This document shows, one piece after another, positions 18,317 through 27,514 of a stretch of 64,000 nt of DNA. The DNA lies in contig NZ_CP058952.1 of the NCBI RefSeq assembly GCF_013423785.1, forward strand, positions 2,817,665 through 2,881,664. Direction: 5' to 3'. The notes under the pieces were generated by a model. That model worked only from the letters and a program-made list of their open reading frames with translations. It ran no database searches and was not told where the DNA came from. The stretch comes from Chitinibacter fontanus. GTDB lineage: Bacteria; Pseudomonadota; Gammaproteobacteria; Burkholderiales; Chitinibacteraceae. Position 1 is the first letter of the stretch. Each line of letters starts with the position of its first letter. The translations under genes and the position numbers were made by a program.

Positions 18317-18940
18317 TTAGTCCAGTGCTAAGCGCAAACCAAAACTCACAAAAAGTGTCCCAATTAGTTTATTTAGTAATGTTTTCAACCAGCTTACACC
18401 CGCTAAACGGCGCGACAGTGCACTGCCAGCCAAAATGAGCGTTGTCAGGTAGCTGATGCTAACCAGTTGCACAATCAGCCCCAAGGCAGCAAAACTATGC
18501 CAAACCTGCGGGTAGTTGGGGTCAACAAATTGCGGGAAGAAAGCCATAAAAAACAAAATGGCTTTTACATTAATCAACGAGATGCCCAAGGCAGAGCGAA
18601 AAGCGTGGGCTGGGTTGCCACGGCTTGGTTCAGTTTGGCTGGTCGAGGGGGTATTGCGCGCTAGCAAAGCTTTAATACCTATCCAGAGCAAATACCCTGC
18701 ACCTAAATAGCGAACCGCATCAAATGCAACTGGGTGGGTTTTCATTAATGAGGCGACGCCCAACACGGCCGCCAACATTAAAATGAAATCACCCACCACA
18801 ATACCCGCCGCCGCCGCAAAACCCGCCTTACGGCCACGCGTAGCCGCTGTGGTCAAGGCAAAGAGCGAGTTAGGACCCGGTGCTAAGATGATCAGCACTG
18901 TACCCAGTAAATACGCCCAAATATCGGTGATGCCAAACAT
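18317..18940 (-). CDS. LysE/RhtB-family amino-acid exporter, LeuE-like
   Basis: A 207-residue inner-membrane protein with about six helices. The N-terminal LIILAPGPNSLFALT motif followed by TRGRKAGF is the LysE/RhtB signature. Overall pattern (VGDFILMLAAVLGVASLMKT, SLINVKAILFF) resembles E. coli LeuE. The family exports amino acids such as leucine, threonine or arginine. Placement between argG and argF suggests arginine-pathway-linked export, but this is inference, since family members are often placed without functional links. Confidence 0.85.
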   Translation of the reverse strand: MFGITDIWAYLLGTVLIILAPGPNSLFALTTAATRGRKAGFAAAAGIVVGDFILMLAAVLGVASLMKTHPVAFDAVRYLGAGYLLWIGIKALLARNTPSTSQTEPSRGNPAHAFRSALGISLINVKAILFFMAFFPQFVDPNYPQVWHSFAALGLIVQLVSISYLTTLILAGSALSRRLAGVSWLKTLLNKLIGTLFVSFGLRLALD

Positions 18941-18965
18941 GGCCTATGCATTTCCTAGTGCGAGA

Positions 18966-19880
18966 TTAGTCGTCAATCCGACCCAATAACAAGAATTCAA
19001 TCACCGCTTTTTGTACGTGCATGCGGTTTTCGGCTTCTTCCCAGACTACTGACTGCGGGCCATCAATCACCTCTGGATCGACTTCCTCACCGCGGTGCGC
19101 TGGCAGGCAGTGCATGAATACCGCTTCTGCTTTGGCTTGTAGCATGACTTTTTCGGAAACTTTGTAGTTCAAAAAGTCTTTTTTGCGTTGCAACGTTTCG
19201 CGCTCGTAACCCATTGACGTCGAAACATCGGTCGTGACGATGTCGGCATCGCGCGCTGCAGTGTAAATATCACGGAAGGTTTCAAAGTTATCGCTGGAGT
19301 AGGTTTCACCATCCAATACAGTCATTTCATAGCCCGGTGGACAGGCTAGGTTGAGCTTGAAATTGAATGTTTTGGCCGCTTGTAGCCATGTGCGTGACAC
19401 ATTATTTGAGTCGCCAATCCATGCTACCGTTTTGCCTTCAATCGAGCCAAAACGCTCTACATAGGTGAAGATATCAGCCATGATCTGGCATGGGTGGTAT
19501 TCATTGGTTAGGCCATTGATAACGGGAACCAGTGAATTTTCCGCGAAGCGTTCAATAATCGATTGCTCGTAAGTGCGCACCATCACGATATCCACCATAC
19601 GGCTGATCACTTTAGCGACGTCTTCGATTGGCTCGCCACGACCCAATTGCGTATCTTTGGATTGAAGGAACATTGCGTGGCCGCCGAGCTGGAACATGCC
19701 TGCTTCAAACGAAACGCGGGTTCGGGTAGACGATTTCTCGAAAATCATACCCAGCACTTTGCCTGGCAAAGGCTGATACAGTTGACCAGATCGCAAGCGT
19801 GCTTTGAGTTTTGCCGCACGTTCGAATAGGTATTGATATTCTTCTAAAGTAAAATCGCTGAACTTCAAATAATGGCGCAT
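18966..19880 (-). CDS. argF: Ornithine carbamoyltransferase
   Basis: ArgF converts ornithine and carbamoyl phosphate to citrulline. The 304-residue protein shows the carbamoyl-phosphate loop SSTRTR (about residue 51-56) and the ornithine-binding MHCLPAHRGEEVDPEVIDG. The segment VPVINGLTNEYHPCQIMAD is the carbamoyltransferase helix. Length is standard. It is the first of the argF - exporter - argG series on the minus strand and is divergent from the DUF3579 gene. Confidence 0.97.
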   Translation of the reverse strand: MRHYLKFSDFTLEEYQYLFERAAKLKARLRSGQLYQPLPGKVLGMIFEKSSTRTRVSFEAGMFQLGGHAMFLQSKDTQLGRGEPIEDVAKVISRMVDIVMVRTYEQSIIERFAENSLVPVINGLTNEYHPCQIMADIFTYVERFGSIEGKTVAWIGDSNNVSRTWLQAAKTFNFKLNLACPPGYEMTVLDGETYSSDNFETFRDIYTAARDADIVTTDVSTSMGYERETLQRKKDFLNYKVSEKVMLQAKAEAVFMHCLPAHRGEEVDPEVIDGPQSVVWEEAENRMHVQKAVIEFLLLGRIDD

Positions 19881-20055
19881 CGGATTGGGTCCCGAGCCGT
19901 GTTTTCAAGTGACGGCTCAAACGGCTGAAAAAACGAACATTATTCAGTGTTTTACCCATTTCTGGCAAGTACTGATCATTTTTGGAGCTATTGGCAATAG
20001 TGACTTGTACTAGGTCAGCCCTTGTTACATTTGTGAGCCTTAAACCATCGTGCAA

Positions 20056-20064
20056 TGCTATAAT
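20056..20064 (+). promoter_or_regulatory. Extended -10 promoter for the DUF3579 gene
   Basis: TGCTATAAT is a perfect TGnTATAAT extended -10 element 60 bp before the DUF3579 start. I do not see a good -35 at 16-18 bp, which extended -10 promoters can do without. Confidence 0.6.
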
Positions 20065-20123
20065 CGCCGCATTGGTGACGGTAAATGCTCACCGCGTTCA
20101 TTTATTTACGCTTGGCACCCCTT

Positions 20124-20423
20124 ATGATCTGCAATCCATACGAAATTATCATTCAGGGAATCACGAGTTCTGGTCGTGAATTTCGTCCCAGTGATTGGGC
20201 GGAACGTTTGTCTGGTATTCTGTCGACATTCGGTGTTGATCAAAAATTATCTTATGCGCCGTTTGTGCGCCCAATGGTGCATAACAATGTGCGCTGCGTG
20301 GCGGTGGACAAGCAATTAGAAAAAATCGATCCGCGCGTATTCGAATTTATCATGACCTTTGCCCGCGATAATGATCTGCAAGTAGTGGACTGTCGCTCGC
20401 TGATCAAAGGCATAGAGCGCTAA
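20124..20423 (+). CDS. DUF3579 family protein
   Basis: A 99-residue cytosolic protein beginning MICNPYEIIIQGITSSG and containing RPSDWAERLSG and NNVRCVAVDKQLE, the recognisable core of DUF3579, which is common in betaproteobacteria. Function is unknown. Upstream in-frame starts exist to 20085, but the conserved N terminus begins at 20124. It is divergent from argF and has its own extended -10 promoter and terminator. Confidence 0.8.
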   Translation: MICNPYEIIIQGITSSGREFRPSDWAERLSGILSTFGVDQKLSYAPFVRPMVHNNVRCVAVDKQLEKIDPRVFEFIMTFARDNDLQVVDCRSLIKGIER

Positions 20424-20462
20424 GACGACATCTGTCCGCAACGAAGATTCTGCATACTCATT

Positions 20463-20499
20463 AGCCAATCCGGTACAACGTGCCCGATTGGCTTTTTTG
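20463..20499 (+). terminator. Terminator after the DUF3579 gene
   Basis: AGCCAATC (20463-20470) pairs with GATTGGCT (20486-20493), followed by six T. Confidence 0.8.
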
Positions 20500-20614
20500 C
20501 GTTTAATCAATTTTTGTCGGCATTTTATTCCTTGCTGCAATGCAGCACAGCGCTTATTCTGATAGACAGTAATCGCGCAATGGGCGGGGTCTATTTTTTG
20601 TCTAGGGGAAAACC

Positions 20615-21355
20615 ATGAAACTCAAAGATAAAGTTGCAATTATTACCGGTTCGGCCAGTGGTATTGGTGAAGCAACAGCAATTCGTTTTGCTGCGGATGG
20701 TGCAAAAGTAGTGGTCTGTGACGTGAACCAAGCTGGGGTAGATGCCGTAGTGGCCGGCTTGACCGCGAGCGGTGCGCAGGCAGTTGGTTTTGTGGTGGAT
20801 GTTACTAAGCAAGAAACGATTGTGGCGATGGTCGATGCAGTGAAAGAAAAATGGGGTCGGGTGGATATTCTGGTAAACAATGCTGGGATTACCCAAGATG
20901 CGCAGCTGTATAAAATGACCGATGATCAATTTGATCGCGTTATCGATATCAACCTGAAAGGCGTATATAACTGCACCAAAGCAGTAGTAGATACCATGAT
21001 CGCACAAAATTATGGTGTGATTTTGAATGCATCATCGGTTGTTGGCGTGTATGGCAATTTTGGCCAAACTAACTATGCAGCCACTAAGTTTGGTGTGATC
21101 GGTTTTGTGAAAACTTGGGCCAAAGAATTGGGTAAAAAAGGCATTCGTGCCAACGCGGTGTGCCCAGGCTTTGTTGCAACGCCAATGGTAAAAGCCATGC
21201 CAGAAAAAGTATTGCAGGGCATGGAAGAAAAAGTGCCGATGAAACGTCTGGCCCAGCCATCTGAAATTGCGAGTGTGTATGCCTTCCTGGCCTCGGATGA
21301 TGCCAGCTATATTAATGGTGCAGCCATTGAGGTGACTGGTGGTTTGACTTTGTAA
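20615..21355 (+). CDS. SDR-family oxidoreductase, FabG-like (3-oxoacyl reductase type)
   Basis: A classical short-chain dehydrogenase of 246 residues. It has the cofactor loop [10 protein letters not shown] (residues about 11-20), NNAG, the catalytic Ser in LNASSVVG and YAATK (Tyr and Lys). It ends with the FabG-like [17 protein letters not shown]. The best functional class is NAD(P)H-dependent reduction of 3-oxoacyl-ACP or acetoacetyl-CoA. It is not in a fatty-acid cluster, so it may be a FabG paralogue rather than the main enzyme. Ribosome site GGGGA before the ATG. Confidence 0.83.
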   Translation: MKLKDKVAIITGSASGIGEATAIRFAADGAKVVVCDVNQAGVDAVVAGLTASGAQAVGFVVDVTKQETIVAMVDAVKEKWGRVDILVNNAGITQDAQLYKMTDDQFDRVIDINLKGVYNCTKAVVDTMIAQNYGVILNASSVVGVYGNFGQTNYAATKFGVIGFVKTWAKELGKKGIRANAVCPGFVATPMVKAMPEKVLQGMEEKVPMKRLAQPSEIASVYAFLASDDASYINGAAIEVTGGLTL

Positions 21356-21370
21356 TTACACTGCAGTTTA

Positions 21371-21412
21371 CCCCAATAAAAAAACCCGCTGCGGCGGGTT
21401 TTTTTATTGGGG
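21371..21412. terminator. Long bidirectional terminator
   Basis: Two perfectly complementary 19-nt arms (21371-21389 and 21394-21412) with a 4-nt loop. The A7/T7 parts give a U tract in both directions. It lies between convergent genes, the SDR reductase and the L,D-transpeptidase. Confidence 0.9.
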
Positions 21413-21457
21413 TATTGCTTGCTAGCTGTTTTATCTAAAAGGTTAGCAAGCAATACC
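21411..21457. repeat. Perfect 14-bp inverted repeat abutting the terminator
   Basis: GGTATTGCTTGCTA (21411-21424) and its exact complement (21444-21457) flank a 19-nt spacer. The right arm reaches the last base of the L,D-transpeptidase stop codon. The arms begin with GGTAT, like those at 60728 and 10331, so it may belong to the same palindrome family. Confidence 0.75.
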
Positions 21458-22749
21458 TAGTTGATGGCGTTGCCTTCCCAGCGGATTTTCCACTGCCCAT
21501 TTTCGGGTTGCCAGTACAGCCGTTTGCGCATCTTATTTTCTAAATTATCGCTACGATAATCCTGCTCGAAAGTAGCTACCATCTGTGGCGTGCCACCCGT
21601 TACCGCAAAAATAGATAGGTCTTTTAGCTCAACCTTGGCCCATTTTTTGCCCGCATTAACTTGGGCTTTTTGCTGGCGCCACGCGTTAATGTTCTGGCCT
21701 TCACCACTAATAAATTGGCTACCGTAAAAATTAAGGTATTGCTCGGTATTGAGCGATTCCCAGGCGTTTTTCCATTGCCCCAGTGTTGACGCTGCAGTGC
21801 TGTGGCGTTCTTTCCACTGGGCGCGGGTTAGCCATTCCACCTTGGGGGTAACAATGACCGGTGTGGTGCCAATTTGCAGATATTGCGCCACATCGAGCAT
21901 TTCTTCGTTGGTCAGCACCACGCAGCCATTCGAGGCTTGCGGCGCACGGGCATAAGTGGCCGCAGGGCTGCCGTGCAACCAGATGCCAGAGCCGGTTTTC
22001 TGATTACTTTTATCCAATTCGTTTGGATAAGAAATCGGCCATGCCCCGACGCCGTACAGGTCAGCTAGCTGGCCATAGGTTTTATCCAGCTGTGGCCGGG
22101 GTAGGTGCTTATAGACAAAATACACCCCAATTGGCGTGCGCTGATCGCCTTCCACTGATTTGCCGACGCCTAATTTGCCAACGGTGACGTAATGGTCTTT
22201 CACCATTTTGGGTACGCCATTGTCATTGGCGAAAATATACAGCCGTGAAGTATCTGCATCGACCAAAATCGCATACTTTTGCTGCGGGGTAAATTGCAAA
22301 ATATTAGCTGGCAGTAAATCGGGCGGCGTTGGCATATTGCGGTAGTTCATCCGCACTAGTGCCTCTTTGCGCAGATCCGCAAGTCGTTCGGCCATTTGTT
22401 GATGCGCTAGATCTAACTGCGTAGCTCCGTCGCCAATTGTATTGAGTGGCATAGCGCGCATGGCATATAAATCGGCGCGTAATAGGTAGGCCAGCCGATA
22501 ATTCGGCTTTTCTTCGAGTAGCGCATCGACGGTGGCGCGTGCATCGGCCATATTGCCGGTACGGATAAAATCGAGCGCCGCCAAAATGCGCTCCTCCGGC
22601 GTACCTTTGGCCGCCGAGCCCGCTTCATCCGAGCTTAAGGTGAAATACGGGCTGCGCGAATCAATCATCAAAGGGCGCGCCGCTGGTGCGAGCAGCAGCA
22701 GCGTCACCAAGCAAATGGCACGCTTGGCGCGACGTGTTGTTCTAAGCAT
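21457..22749 (-). CDS. L,D-transpeptidase (YkuD) with C-terminal NTF2-like domain
   Basis: A 430-residue exported protein with an N-terminal signal anchor (LVTLLLLAPAA, about residues 14-24) and a short helical/TPR-like segment (about 50-120). The YkuD catalytic domain carries IWLHGSP and the active-site Cys in SNGCVVL. The last 115 residues form an NTF2-like domain (LGQWKNAWESLNTEQYLNFY onward). It would crosslink or trim peptidoglycan, or attach proteins to it, in the periplasm. The layout recalls the Csd6 type of helicobacters. The downstream TPR gene carries a related C-terminal domain. ATG at 22749. Confidence 0.87.
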   Translation of the reverse strand: MLRTTRRAKRAICLVTLLLLAPAARPLMIDSRSPYFTLSSDEAGSAAKGTPEERILAALDFIRTGNMADARATVDALLEEKPNYRLAYLLRADLYAMRAMPLNTIGDGATQLDLAHQQMAERLADLRKEALVRMNYRNMPTPPDLLPANILQFTPQQKYAILVDADTSRLYIFANDNGVPKMVKDHYVTVGKLGVGKSVEGDQRTPIGVYFVYKHLPRPQLDKTYGQLADLYGVGAWPISYPNELDKSNQKTGSGIWLHGSPAATYARAPQASNGCVVLTNEEMLDVAQYLQIGTTPVIVTPKVEWLTRAQWKERHSTAASTLGQWKNAWESLNTEQYLNFYGSQFISGEGQNINAWRQQKAQVNAGKKWAKVELKDLSIFAVTGGTPQMVATFEQDYRSDNLENKMRKRLYWQPENGQWKIRWEGNAIN

Positions 22750-22793
22750 TCAATTAACCGCAGACAGGGTGAAAGAGACCAGCAACATCATGA

Positions 22794-23894
22794 TTAACCA
22801 CCAATCCGTTCCTCACGAATCAGCCAGCGGTTGCCTGCTTTTTCCATAATCAGCGTTTTGCCGGTGCTGCTTGAGAGGCGGTCAGATTTATAATCCTGAC
22901 GCAGGCGCACTTTGGCCGTTTTCTCGTCGATCATTTCTACTTTAATGTCACGTACATTGACATCAATTGATTTGGGCGCGCTGATTTTTGCTTCGCGATC
23001 TTTTTCCCATGCTGCGCGACCGCCTGGTGCTTTAAAGCTCTTGGCATAACTATTGATATAGCCATTCACATTCTGACGGCTCCAAGCGCTCGCCCAGTTC
23101 TCTACACTCGCCACCACTTGCTGACGAGCTGCGCTCTCCGATTTGCTGGTGTCTGGCGCTGCTGTTGGTTTCGGTGTCGCAGTGGCTTTTGGCGTTGCCG
23201 ATGGTTTTGGCGTCGCGCTGGCTTTGGGGACGCTCGTGGCGGTTGGTGCTGCGCTTGGCTTGCTTGTTGGTGCCGTTGTCACAACCGGTTTTGTGGTGAC
23301 TGCCGCTAAAGTAGGTTGCGGCGTAATACTACCTTTCGGGTTGACCGCCACTGTCGCATTGGTCGCTGCTGGTTTGGCGGCGACTTTAATCCCTTGCTGA
23401 CTAAACAAAGAATCAACAAGTTTCAGTTTGGTTTGCACCTGAGAATTACCACCTTCAAGCTGCAAAGCTTTGTCATAAGCTTGCGAAGCAAGACGGGCAT
23501 ACAAATCACCCATATTCTCGTGTGCGATGGCGTAGCTTGGATTGGTCTGAATCGCTAACTGCAAAGCGCCACGCGCTTTATCAAATTGGCCCTTATTGGC
23601 GTACAGTACCGCTAGATTATTGTAAGGCTCGGGCAGTTGCGGATAGTCCTCGGAAATCTGCGTAAAGGTCTTGATCGCATCATCCGTGCGGCCTAGTTCG
23701 CTCAGCGCAATGCCGCGTAAAAAGCGTAATTGTGCATCTTTAGGGCTTTTCACCAGCGCTTTCTCAGCGCGATCTAGCGCCTGAGGAAATTGCTTGGCGC
23801 GAATCAATTGTTGAATATCTTCACTATCGCCGGCAAAGGCCGCCATGGAAAAAAGCAGAGGTAGAGCAACAATAATCGAGCGTAATGCAGACAT
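22794..23894 (-). CDS. Secreted TPR protein with C-terminal NTF2-like domain
   Basis: A 366-residue periplasmic protein with a signal peptide (MSALRSIIVALPLLFSMAAFA). Three to four TPR units follow (residues about 25-150, for example AQLRFLRGIALSELGRTDDA). A low-complexity linker rich in Pro, Thr, Lys and Ala (about 190-270) leads to a C-terminal NTF2-like domain. That domain has the same W-A-W, Y, W, QDY-SD and G-W-I-E pattern as the end of the L,D-transpeptidase 44 bp downstream. It is probably a partner or regulator of that enzyme (inference). The frame is open to 23945, but 23894 begins the signal peptide. Confidence 0.8.
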   Translation of the reverse strand: MSALRSIIVALPLLFSMAAFAGDSEDIQQLIRAKQFPQALDRAEKALVKSPKDAQLRFLRGIALSELGRTDDAIKTFTQISEDYPQLPEPYNNLAVLYANKGQFDKARGALQLAIQTNPSYAIAHENMGDLYARLASQAYDKALQLEGGNSQVQTKLKLVDSLFSQQGIKVAAKPAATNATVAVNPKGSITPQPTLAAVTTKPVVTTAPTSKPSAAPTATSVPKASATPKPSATPKATATPKPTAAPDTSKSESAARQQVVASVENWASAWSRQNVNGYINSYAKSFKAPGGRAAWEKDREAKISAPKSIDVNVRDIKVEMIDEKTAKVRLRQDYKSDRLSSSTGKTLIMEKAGNRWLIREERIGG

Positions 23895-23965
23895 TGGTAT
23901 TCCGAGGGTTGGGGTGGTCACGGTAAACTGCGCAGATTCTAGCAAAAAAACCGGTGTTTGCCTTT

Positions 23966-24313
23966 ATGAACATCCCACCAGCGCTTTCAAGTGTGCTTTT
24001 ATTGATCTGCTCAAATTTATTTATGACTTTTGCTTGGTATGCTCATTTGAAAAATGGCGCCAGTAAACCGTGGTTGCTGATGGCTTTGATGAGTTGGGGG
24101 ATCGCTTTTTTTGAATATATGTTGCAAGTGCCGGCCAATCGTATCGGGTATCAAGTATACAGCTTGGCACAGCTCAAAATTATGCAAGAAGTCATTACGC
24201 TGAGTGTGTTTATTCCCTTTGCGGTGCTGTATATGAAGCAGCCATTCTCATGGAATTACGTATACGCCGCATTATGCATGGTAGGGGCGGTCTATTTTAT
24301 GTTTCGCGGCTGA
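23966..24313 (+). CDS. Small multispan membrane protein, DUF486/DMT family
   Basis: A 115-residue protein with four hydrophobic helices. The stretch NLFMTFAWYAHLK near the N terminus and FFEYMLQVPANRIG are characteristic of DUF486, a family placed near the drug/metabolite transporter superfamily. Small size suggests a dimer if it transports. No substrate can be assigned. The ATG at 23966 is preferred to the GTG at 23954. It is divergent from the TPR gene. Confidence 0.82.
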   Translation: MNIPPALSSVLLLICSNLFMTFAWYAHLKNGASKPWLLMALMSWGIAFFEYMLQVPANRIGYQVYSLAQLKIMQEVITLSVFIPFAVLYMKQPFSWNYVYAALCMVGAVYFMFRG

Positions 24314-24460
24314 TGGGTATATCGCTTCTGTTCATATTTGGTATGCCTTAAGAAGGGATACGCCTAGTCGGTATCTGGTTTGCTGCGATTGCTCTGGCGG
24401 TAATACATTGATGGGCCGCGCAACACGATAAGCGCATTCACTCTCCGCCCCGTTCTCCGT

Positions 24461-24466
24461 TATAAT
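24461..24466 (+). promoter_or_regulatory. -10 element upstream of fmdB
   Basis: A perfect TATAAT 25 bp before the fmdB ATG, with a weak -35 candidate TTCACT at 24437-24442 (18-bp spacing). Probably the promoter of the fmdB-DUF502-aspS unit. Confidence 0.5.
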
Positions 24467-24490
24467 GCCGTGTTCTGGAAAGGAGTACTT

Positions 24491-24694
24491 ATGCCTATCT
24501 ACGCTTATCGTTGCTCTGCTTGTGGTCATTCCGATGAACACATGCAAAAAATGGCCGACGCTGCTTTAACGCAATGTCCGGTCTGCAAAACTGAAAAATA
24601 CGAAAAACAAGTCACTGCCGCCGGTTTCCAATTGAAAGGAAATGGCTGGTATCAGACCGATTTTAAAACCAAGCCTGCCGCCACTGGTAACTAG
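24491..24694 (+). CDS. FmdB-family zinc-ribbon protein
   Basis: A 67-residue protein starting MPIYAYRCSACGH, with CSAC and CPVC pairs forming a zinc ribbon, as in the FmdB/CxxC-CxxC family. Despite the name (from a formamidase regulator), most members have no known function. AAGGAG at 24480 sets the start at 24491. It lies just upstream of the DUF502 gene and aspS, a conserved neighbourhood in proteobacteria. Confidence 0.88.
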   Translation: MPIYAYRCSACGHSDEHMQKMADAALTQCPVCKTEKYEKQVTAAGFQLKGNGWYQTDFKTKPAATGN

Positions 24695-24756
24695 CCGCGC
24701 GCTGGCGCGGTGAACCGCCTTTTTTGCCTGTGCGGGCATTAACTCTGTGGAATGTT

Positions 24757-25458
24757 GTGACCTCTTTCTTTAAGCGCTACATGCTCACCGGTCTGTTGAT
24801 CTGGATTCCTATGGCAATCACGCTGTGGGTACTCAGTACGCTGATCGGTACTATGGATCAACTGGGCGCATTTTTGCCCAACGAAGTTCGTCCGGATTAT
24901 TGGCTGCTCAAAGGTTTAGCCACGACCTTTCCAGTGCTGGATGGGGCGCATCATATTCCCGGTTTTGGGGTGATTTTGACGGTGTTGGTGCTGTTTATCA
25001 CCGGCATGGTCGCCACGAATATGCTGGGCCGTCGCCTGATGCAATTAGGTCAGCGCTTACTCAATCAGATCCCGATTGTTCGCTCCATTTACAATGGGGT
25101 GAAGCAGGTTTCCGATACGCTGTTTTCCGATTCAGGCCAAGCGTTTCGCAAGGCGGTGTTGGTGCAATTTCCGCATCAGGGAACATGGTCGGTTGGTTTT
25201 CAAACCGGCACACCGGGTGGGGAAATTGGTGAGAAGCTCGAAGGTGAGTTGATTTCGGTGTTTGTGCCCACCACGCCTAACCCGACTTCGGGCTTTTTGT
25301 TTATGGCGCGCAAAAGCGACGTCAAAGAGCTGGATATGAGCGTGGATGAAGCGCTCAAGTATGTAATTTCAATGGGTGTAGTAATGCCGACCGCCAAGGC
25401 CATTACTTACCCGGATGCAAGCAGCCTCAAAGTAGGCGAAAACAGCCCTGCAGCGTAG
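24757..25458 (+). CDS. DUF502 family inner-membrane protein
   Basis: A protein of about 233 residues with two N-terminal helices (LLIWIPMAITLWVLSTLIG and VILTVLVLFITGMVATNMLG) around a periplasmic loop. A soluble domain follows with IPIVRSIYNGVKQVSDT, QFPHQGTWSVGFQTG and PTTPNPTSGFL, all DUF502 hallmarks. Function is unknown. The start is unsure: a GTG at 24757 fits the family N terminus (SFFKRYMLTGLLIW), while the frame is open from a TTG at 24724. It lies between fmdB and aspS. Confidence 0.83.
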   Translation: MTSFFKRYMLTGLLIWIPMAITLWVLSTLIGTMDQLGAFLPNEVRPDYWLLKGLATTFPVLDGAHHIPGFGVILTVLVLFITGMVATNMLGRRLMQLGQRLLNQIPIVRSIYNGVKQVSDTLFSDSGQAFRKAVLVQFPHQGTWSVGFQTGTPGGEIGEKLEGELISVFVPTTPNPTSGFLFMARKSDVKELDMSVDEALKYVISMGVVMPTAKAITYPDASSLKVGENSPAA

Positions 25459-25510
25459 GCTGCAAGCAATGATTGATTAGATTTTAGATTGATACATTTA
25501 GGAAAATTGA

Positions 25511-27310
25511 ATGCGTACTAATTACTGTGGTCTGATTAACGAGCAATACCTCGGCCAGACTGTGACTTTGCAAGGTTGGGCTCATCGTCGTCGTGACCAC
25601 GGTGGCGTAATTTTTATCGACTTGCGTGACCGCGAAGGTATCGTTCAAGTCGTCGTTGACCCAGATACCCCAGACGCATTCGCGACTGCTGATGGTTCAC
25701 GCAGCGAATACGTATTAGAAATCAAAGGTATCGTTCGTGCGCGCCCAGAAGGCACGACCAATAGCAAAATGATCTCTGGCCAGATCGAAGTATTGGCTAA
25801 AGACATCATCATTCTGAATAAAGCCGAAACGCCACCGTTCCAGATCGACGATGAAAATCTCTCTGAAAATGTGCGTTTGACTAACCGCGTGATCGACCTG
25901 CGTCGCCCAACCATGCAACGCAATCTGCGTCTGCGTTACCAAGTGGCATTGCTGGTGCGTAACTTCCTCGACACCAAAGGCTTTATCGACATCGAAACAC
26001 CGATGCTGACTCGCTCTACGCCCGAAGGCGCGCGCGATTACCTCGTGCCAAGCCGCGTACATGACGGTCAATTCTTCGCCTTGCCACAATCGCCACAGCT
26101 GTTCAAACAGCTGTTGATGGTGGCCGGTTTCGATCGTTACTACCAAATCACCAAATGTTTCCGTGATGAAGACTTGCGCGCTGACCGCCAGCCAGAATTC
26201 ACGCAGATCGATATTGAAACTTCGTTCCTGAACGAAGAAGAAATCATGAGCATCACCGAAGAAATGGCGCGCCACGTCTTCAAAGAAGCGATCAATGTGG
26301 ACTTGGGCGAATTCCCGCGCATGGCTTACGATGACGCGATGTTCTACTACGGCTCGGACAAACCCGATCTGCGCGTTGACTTGAAATTCACCGAGCTCAC
26401 CGACTTGATGAAAACGGAAGAATTCAAAGTCTTCCGTGGTGCAGCCGACATGGACGGCGGCCGCGTAGTCGGTCTGCGCGTACCGGGTGGCGCGGTCATG
26501 AGCCGTAAAGACATCGACGACTACACCAAGTTCGTTGGCATCTACGGCGCGAAAGGTCTGGCCTACATCAAAGTGGAAGATGTTAGCAACATCACCAACG
26601 GCGAAGACTCTGGCCTGAAAGCCCCAATCGTGAAATTCCTGTCGGTTGAAGCGCTGAAAACCATCATCGAGCGCACTGGCGCGCAAAACGGCGACATCAT
26701 CTTCTTTGGTGCGGACAAACGTAAAATCGTTGACGAAGCGATCGGCGCATTGCGCATCAAGATCGGTCACGAGCGCGGCGAAGCAGGCGGTTACTTCACT
26801 AAATCGTGGAAACCATTGTGGGTGGTTGACTTCCCAATGTTTGAATACGACGAAGACGGCAAACGCTGGAACGCCTGCCACCACCCATTCACTTCGCCAA
26901 AAGCGGAACACCTCGAATTGCTCAAAACCAGCCCAGGCGAGTGCAAAGCACGCGCTTACGACATGGTCTTGAACGGTTGGGAAATGGGCGGCGGCTCGGT
27001 GCGTATCCACCAAGCTGACGTGCAATCAACCGTATTTGACGCGCTAGGCATTGGCGAAGAAGAAGCGCAAAACAAATTTGGCTTCCTGCTCGACAACCTG
27101 AAATTCGGCGCGCCTCCACACGGCGGCTTGGCTTTCGGTCTGGATCGCTTGGTAACCTTGATGACCGGCGCAGAATCAATCCGCGACGTCATCGCCTTCC
27201 CGAAAACGCAACGTGCGCAGTGTCTGTTGACCAATGCACCGAATGCGGTGGATGAGAAGCAATTGCGCGAATTGCACATCAAATTGCGTAATCCGCCAGT
27301 GATTGAGTAA
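25511..27310 (+). CDS. aspS: Aspartyl-tRNA synthetase
   Basis: A 599-residue class II synthetase of the bacterial type. The anticodon-binding OB domain is N-terminal ([20 protein letters not shown]). Motif 2 is [16 protein letters not shown], the bacterial GAD insertion lies near residues 290-420, and motif 3 is [10 protein letters not shown]. It charges tRNA-Asp. Whether it also mischarges tRNA-Asn, as some betaproteobacterial enzymes do, cannot be read here. Own terminator follows. Base composition at third positions is more GC-rich than in its neighbours, as expected for a highly expressed gene. Confidence 0.98.
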   Translation: MRTNYCGLINEQYLGQTVTLQGWAHRRRDHGGVIFIDLRDREGIVQVVVDPDTPDAFATADGSRSEYVLEIKGIVRARPEGTTNSKMISGQIEVLAKDIIILNKAETPPFQIDDENLSENVRLTNRVIDLRRPTMQRNLRLRYQVALLVRNFLDTKGFIDIETPMLTRSTPEGARDYLVPSRVHDGQFFALPQSPQLFKQLLMVAGFDRYYQITKCFRDEDLRADRQPEFTQIDIETSFLNEEEIMSITEEMARHVFKEAINVDLGEFPRMAYDDAMFYYGSDKPDLRVDLKFTELTDLMKTEEFKVFRGAADMDGGRVVGLRVPGGAVMSRKDIDDYTKFVGIYGAKGLAYIKVEDVSNITNGEDSGLKAPIVKFLSVEALKTIIERTGAQNGDIIFFGADKRKIVDEAIGALRIKIGHERGEAGGYFTKSWKPLWVVDFPMFEYDEDGKRWNACHHPFTSPKAEHLELLKTSPGECKARAYDMVLNGWEMGGGSVRIHQADVQSTVFDALGIGEEEAQNKFGFLLDNLKFGAPPHGGLAFGLDRLVTLMTGAESIRDVIAFPKTQRAQCLLTNAPNAVDEKQLRELHIKLRNPPVIE

Positions 27311-27333
27311 TTGGATTTGTAGTTTGAGATGAC

Positions 27334-27364
27334 AAAAAAAGACCGCCTTTGGCGGTCTTTTTTT
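27334..27364 (+). terminator. Terminator after aspS
   Basis: A7 then GACCGCC, a TTT loop, GGCGGTC and T7. A perfect symmetric hairpin. Confidence 0.9.
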
Positions 27365-27437
27365 GTTGTGGGTATTGGGTTGTAGCTATTGATTGCATTA
27401 CTCTGGGTGTGTATACATTGGTCGGTATGTGACGGGT

Positions 27438-27471
27438 AGGGCGTATTCGGCGCGGAGCGGTAATACGCCGG
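27438..27471. repeat. Short palindromic intergenic repeat
   Basis: GGCGTATT (27440-27447) and AATACGCC (27462-27469) flank a GC-rich loop. This resembles the widespread intergenic sequence that reads roughly GGGCGTATTC...GAATACGCC in proteobacteria. It marks the aspS-side edge of the accessory patch. Confidence 0.5.
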
Positions 27472-27514
27472 AGGGTGGTGGTTGATGTGGTGTAGTGCCG
27501 TTGGGAACTATCGC

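Noticed and set aside
23100..23290. Possible tandem DNA repeat in the TPR gene
   Set aside because: It encodes the Pro/Thr/Lys/Ala linker. The repeats are irregular at codon level and best seen as a low-complexity protein linker.
25715..27025. A 436-residue open frame on the strand opposite aspS
   Set aside because: It is a shadow of the GC-rich third positions of aspS, has no recognisable motif, and overlaps a certain gene completely.
27311..27514. A gene between the aspS terminator and the AIPR end
   Set aside because: Only a palindromic intergenic repeat and low-information sequence are visible; short frames there have no ribosome site.
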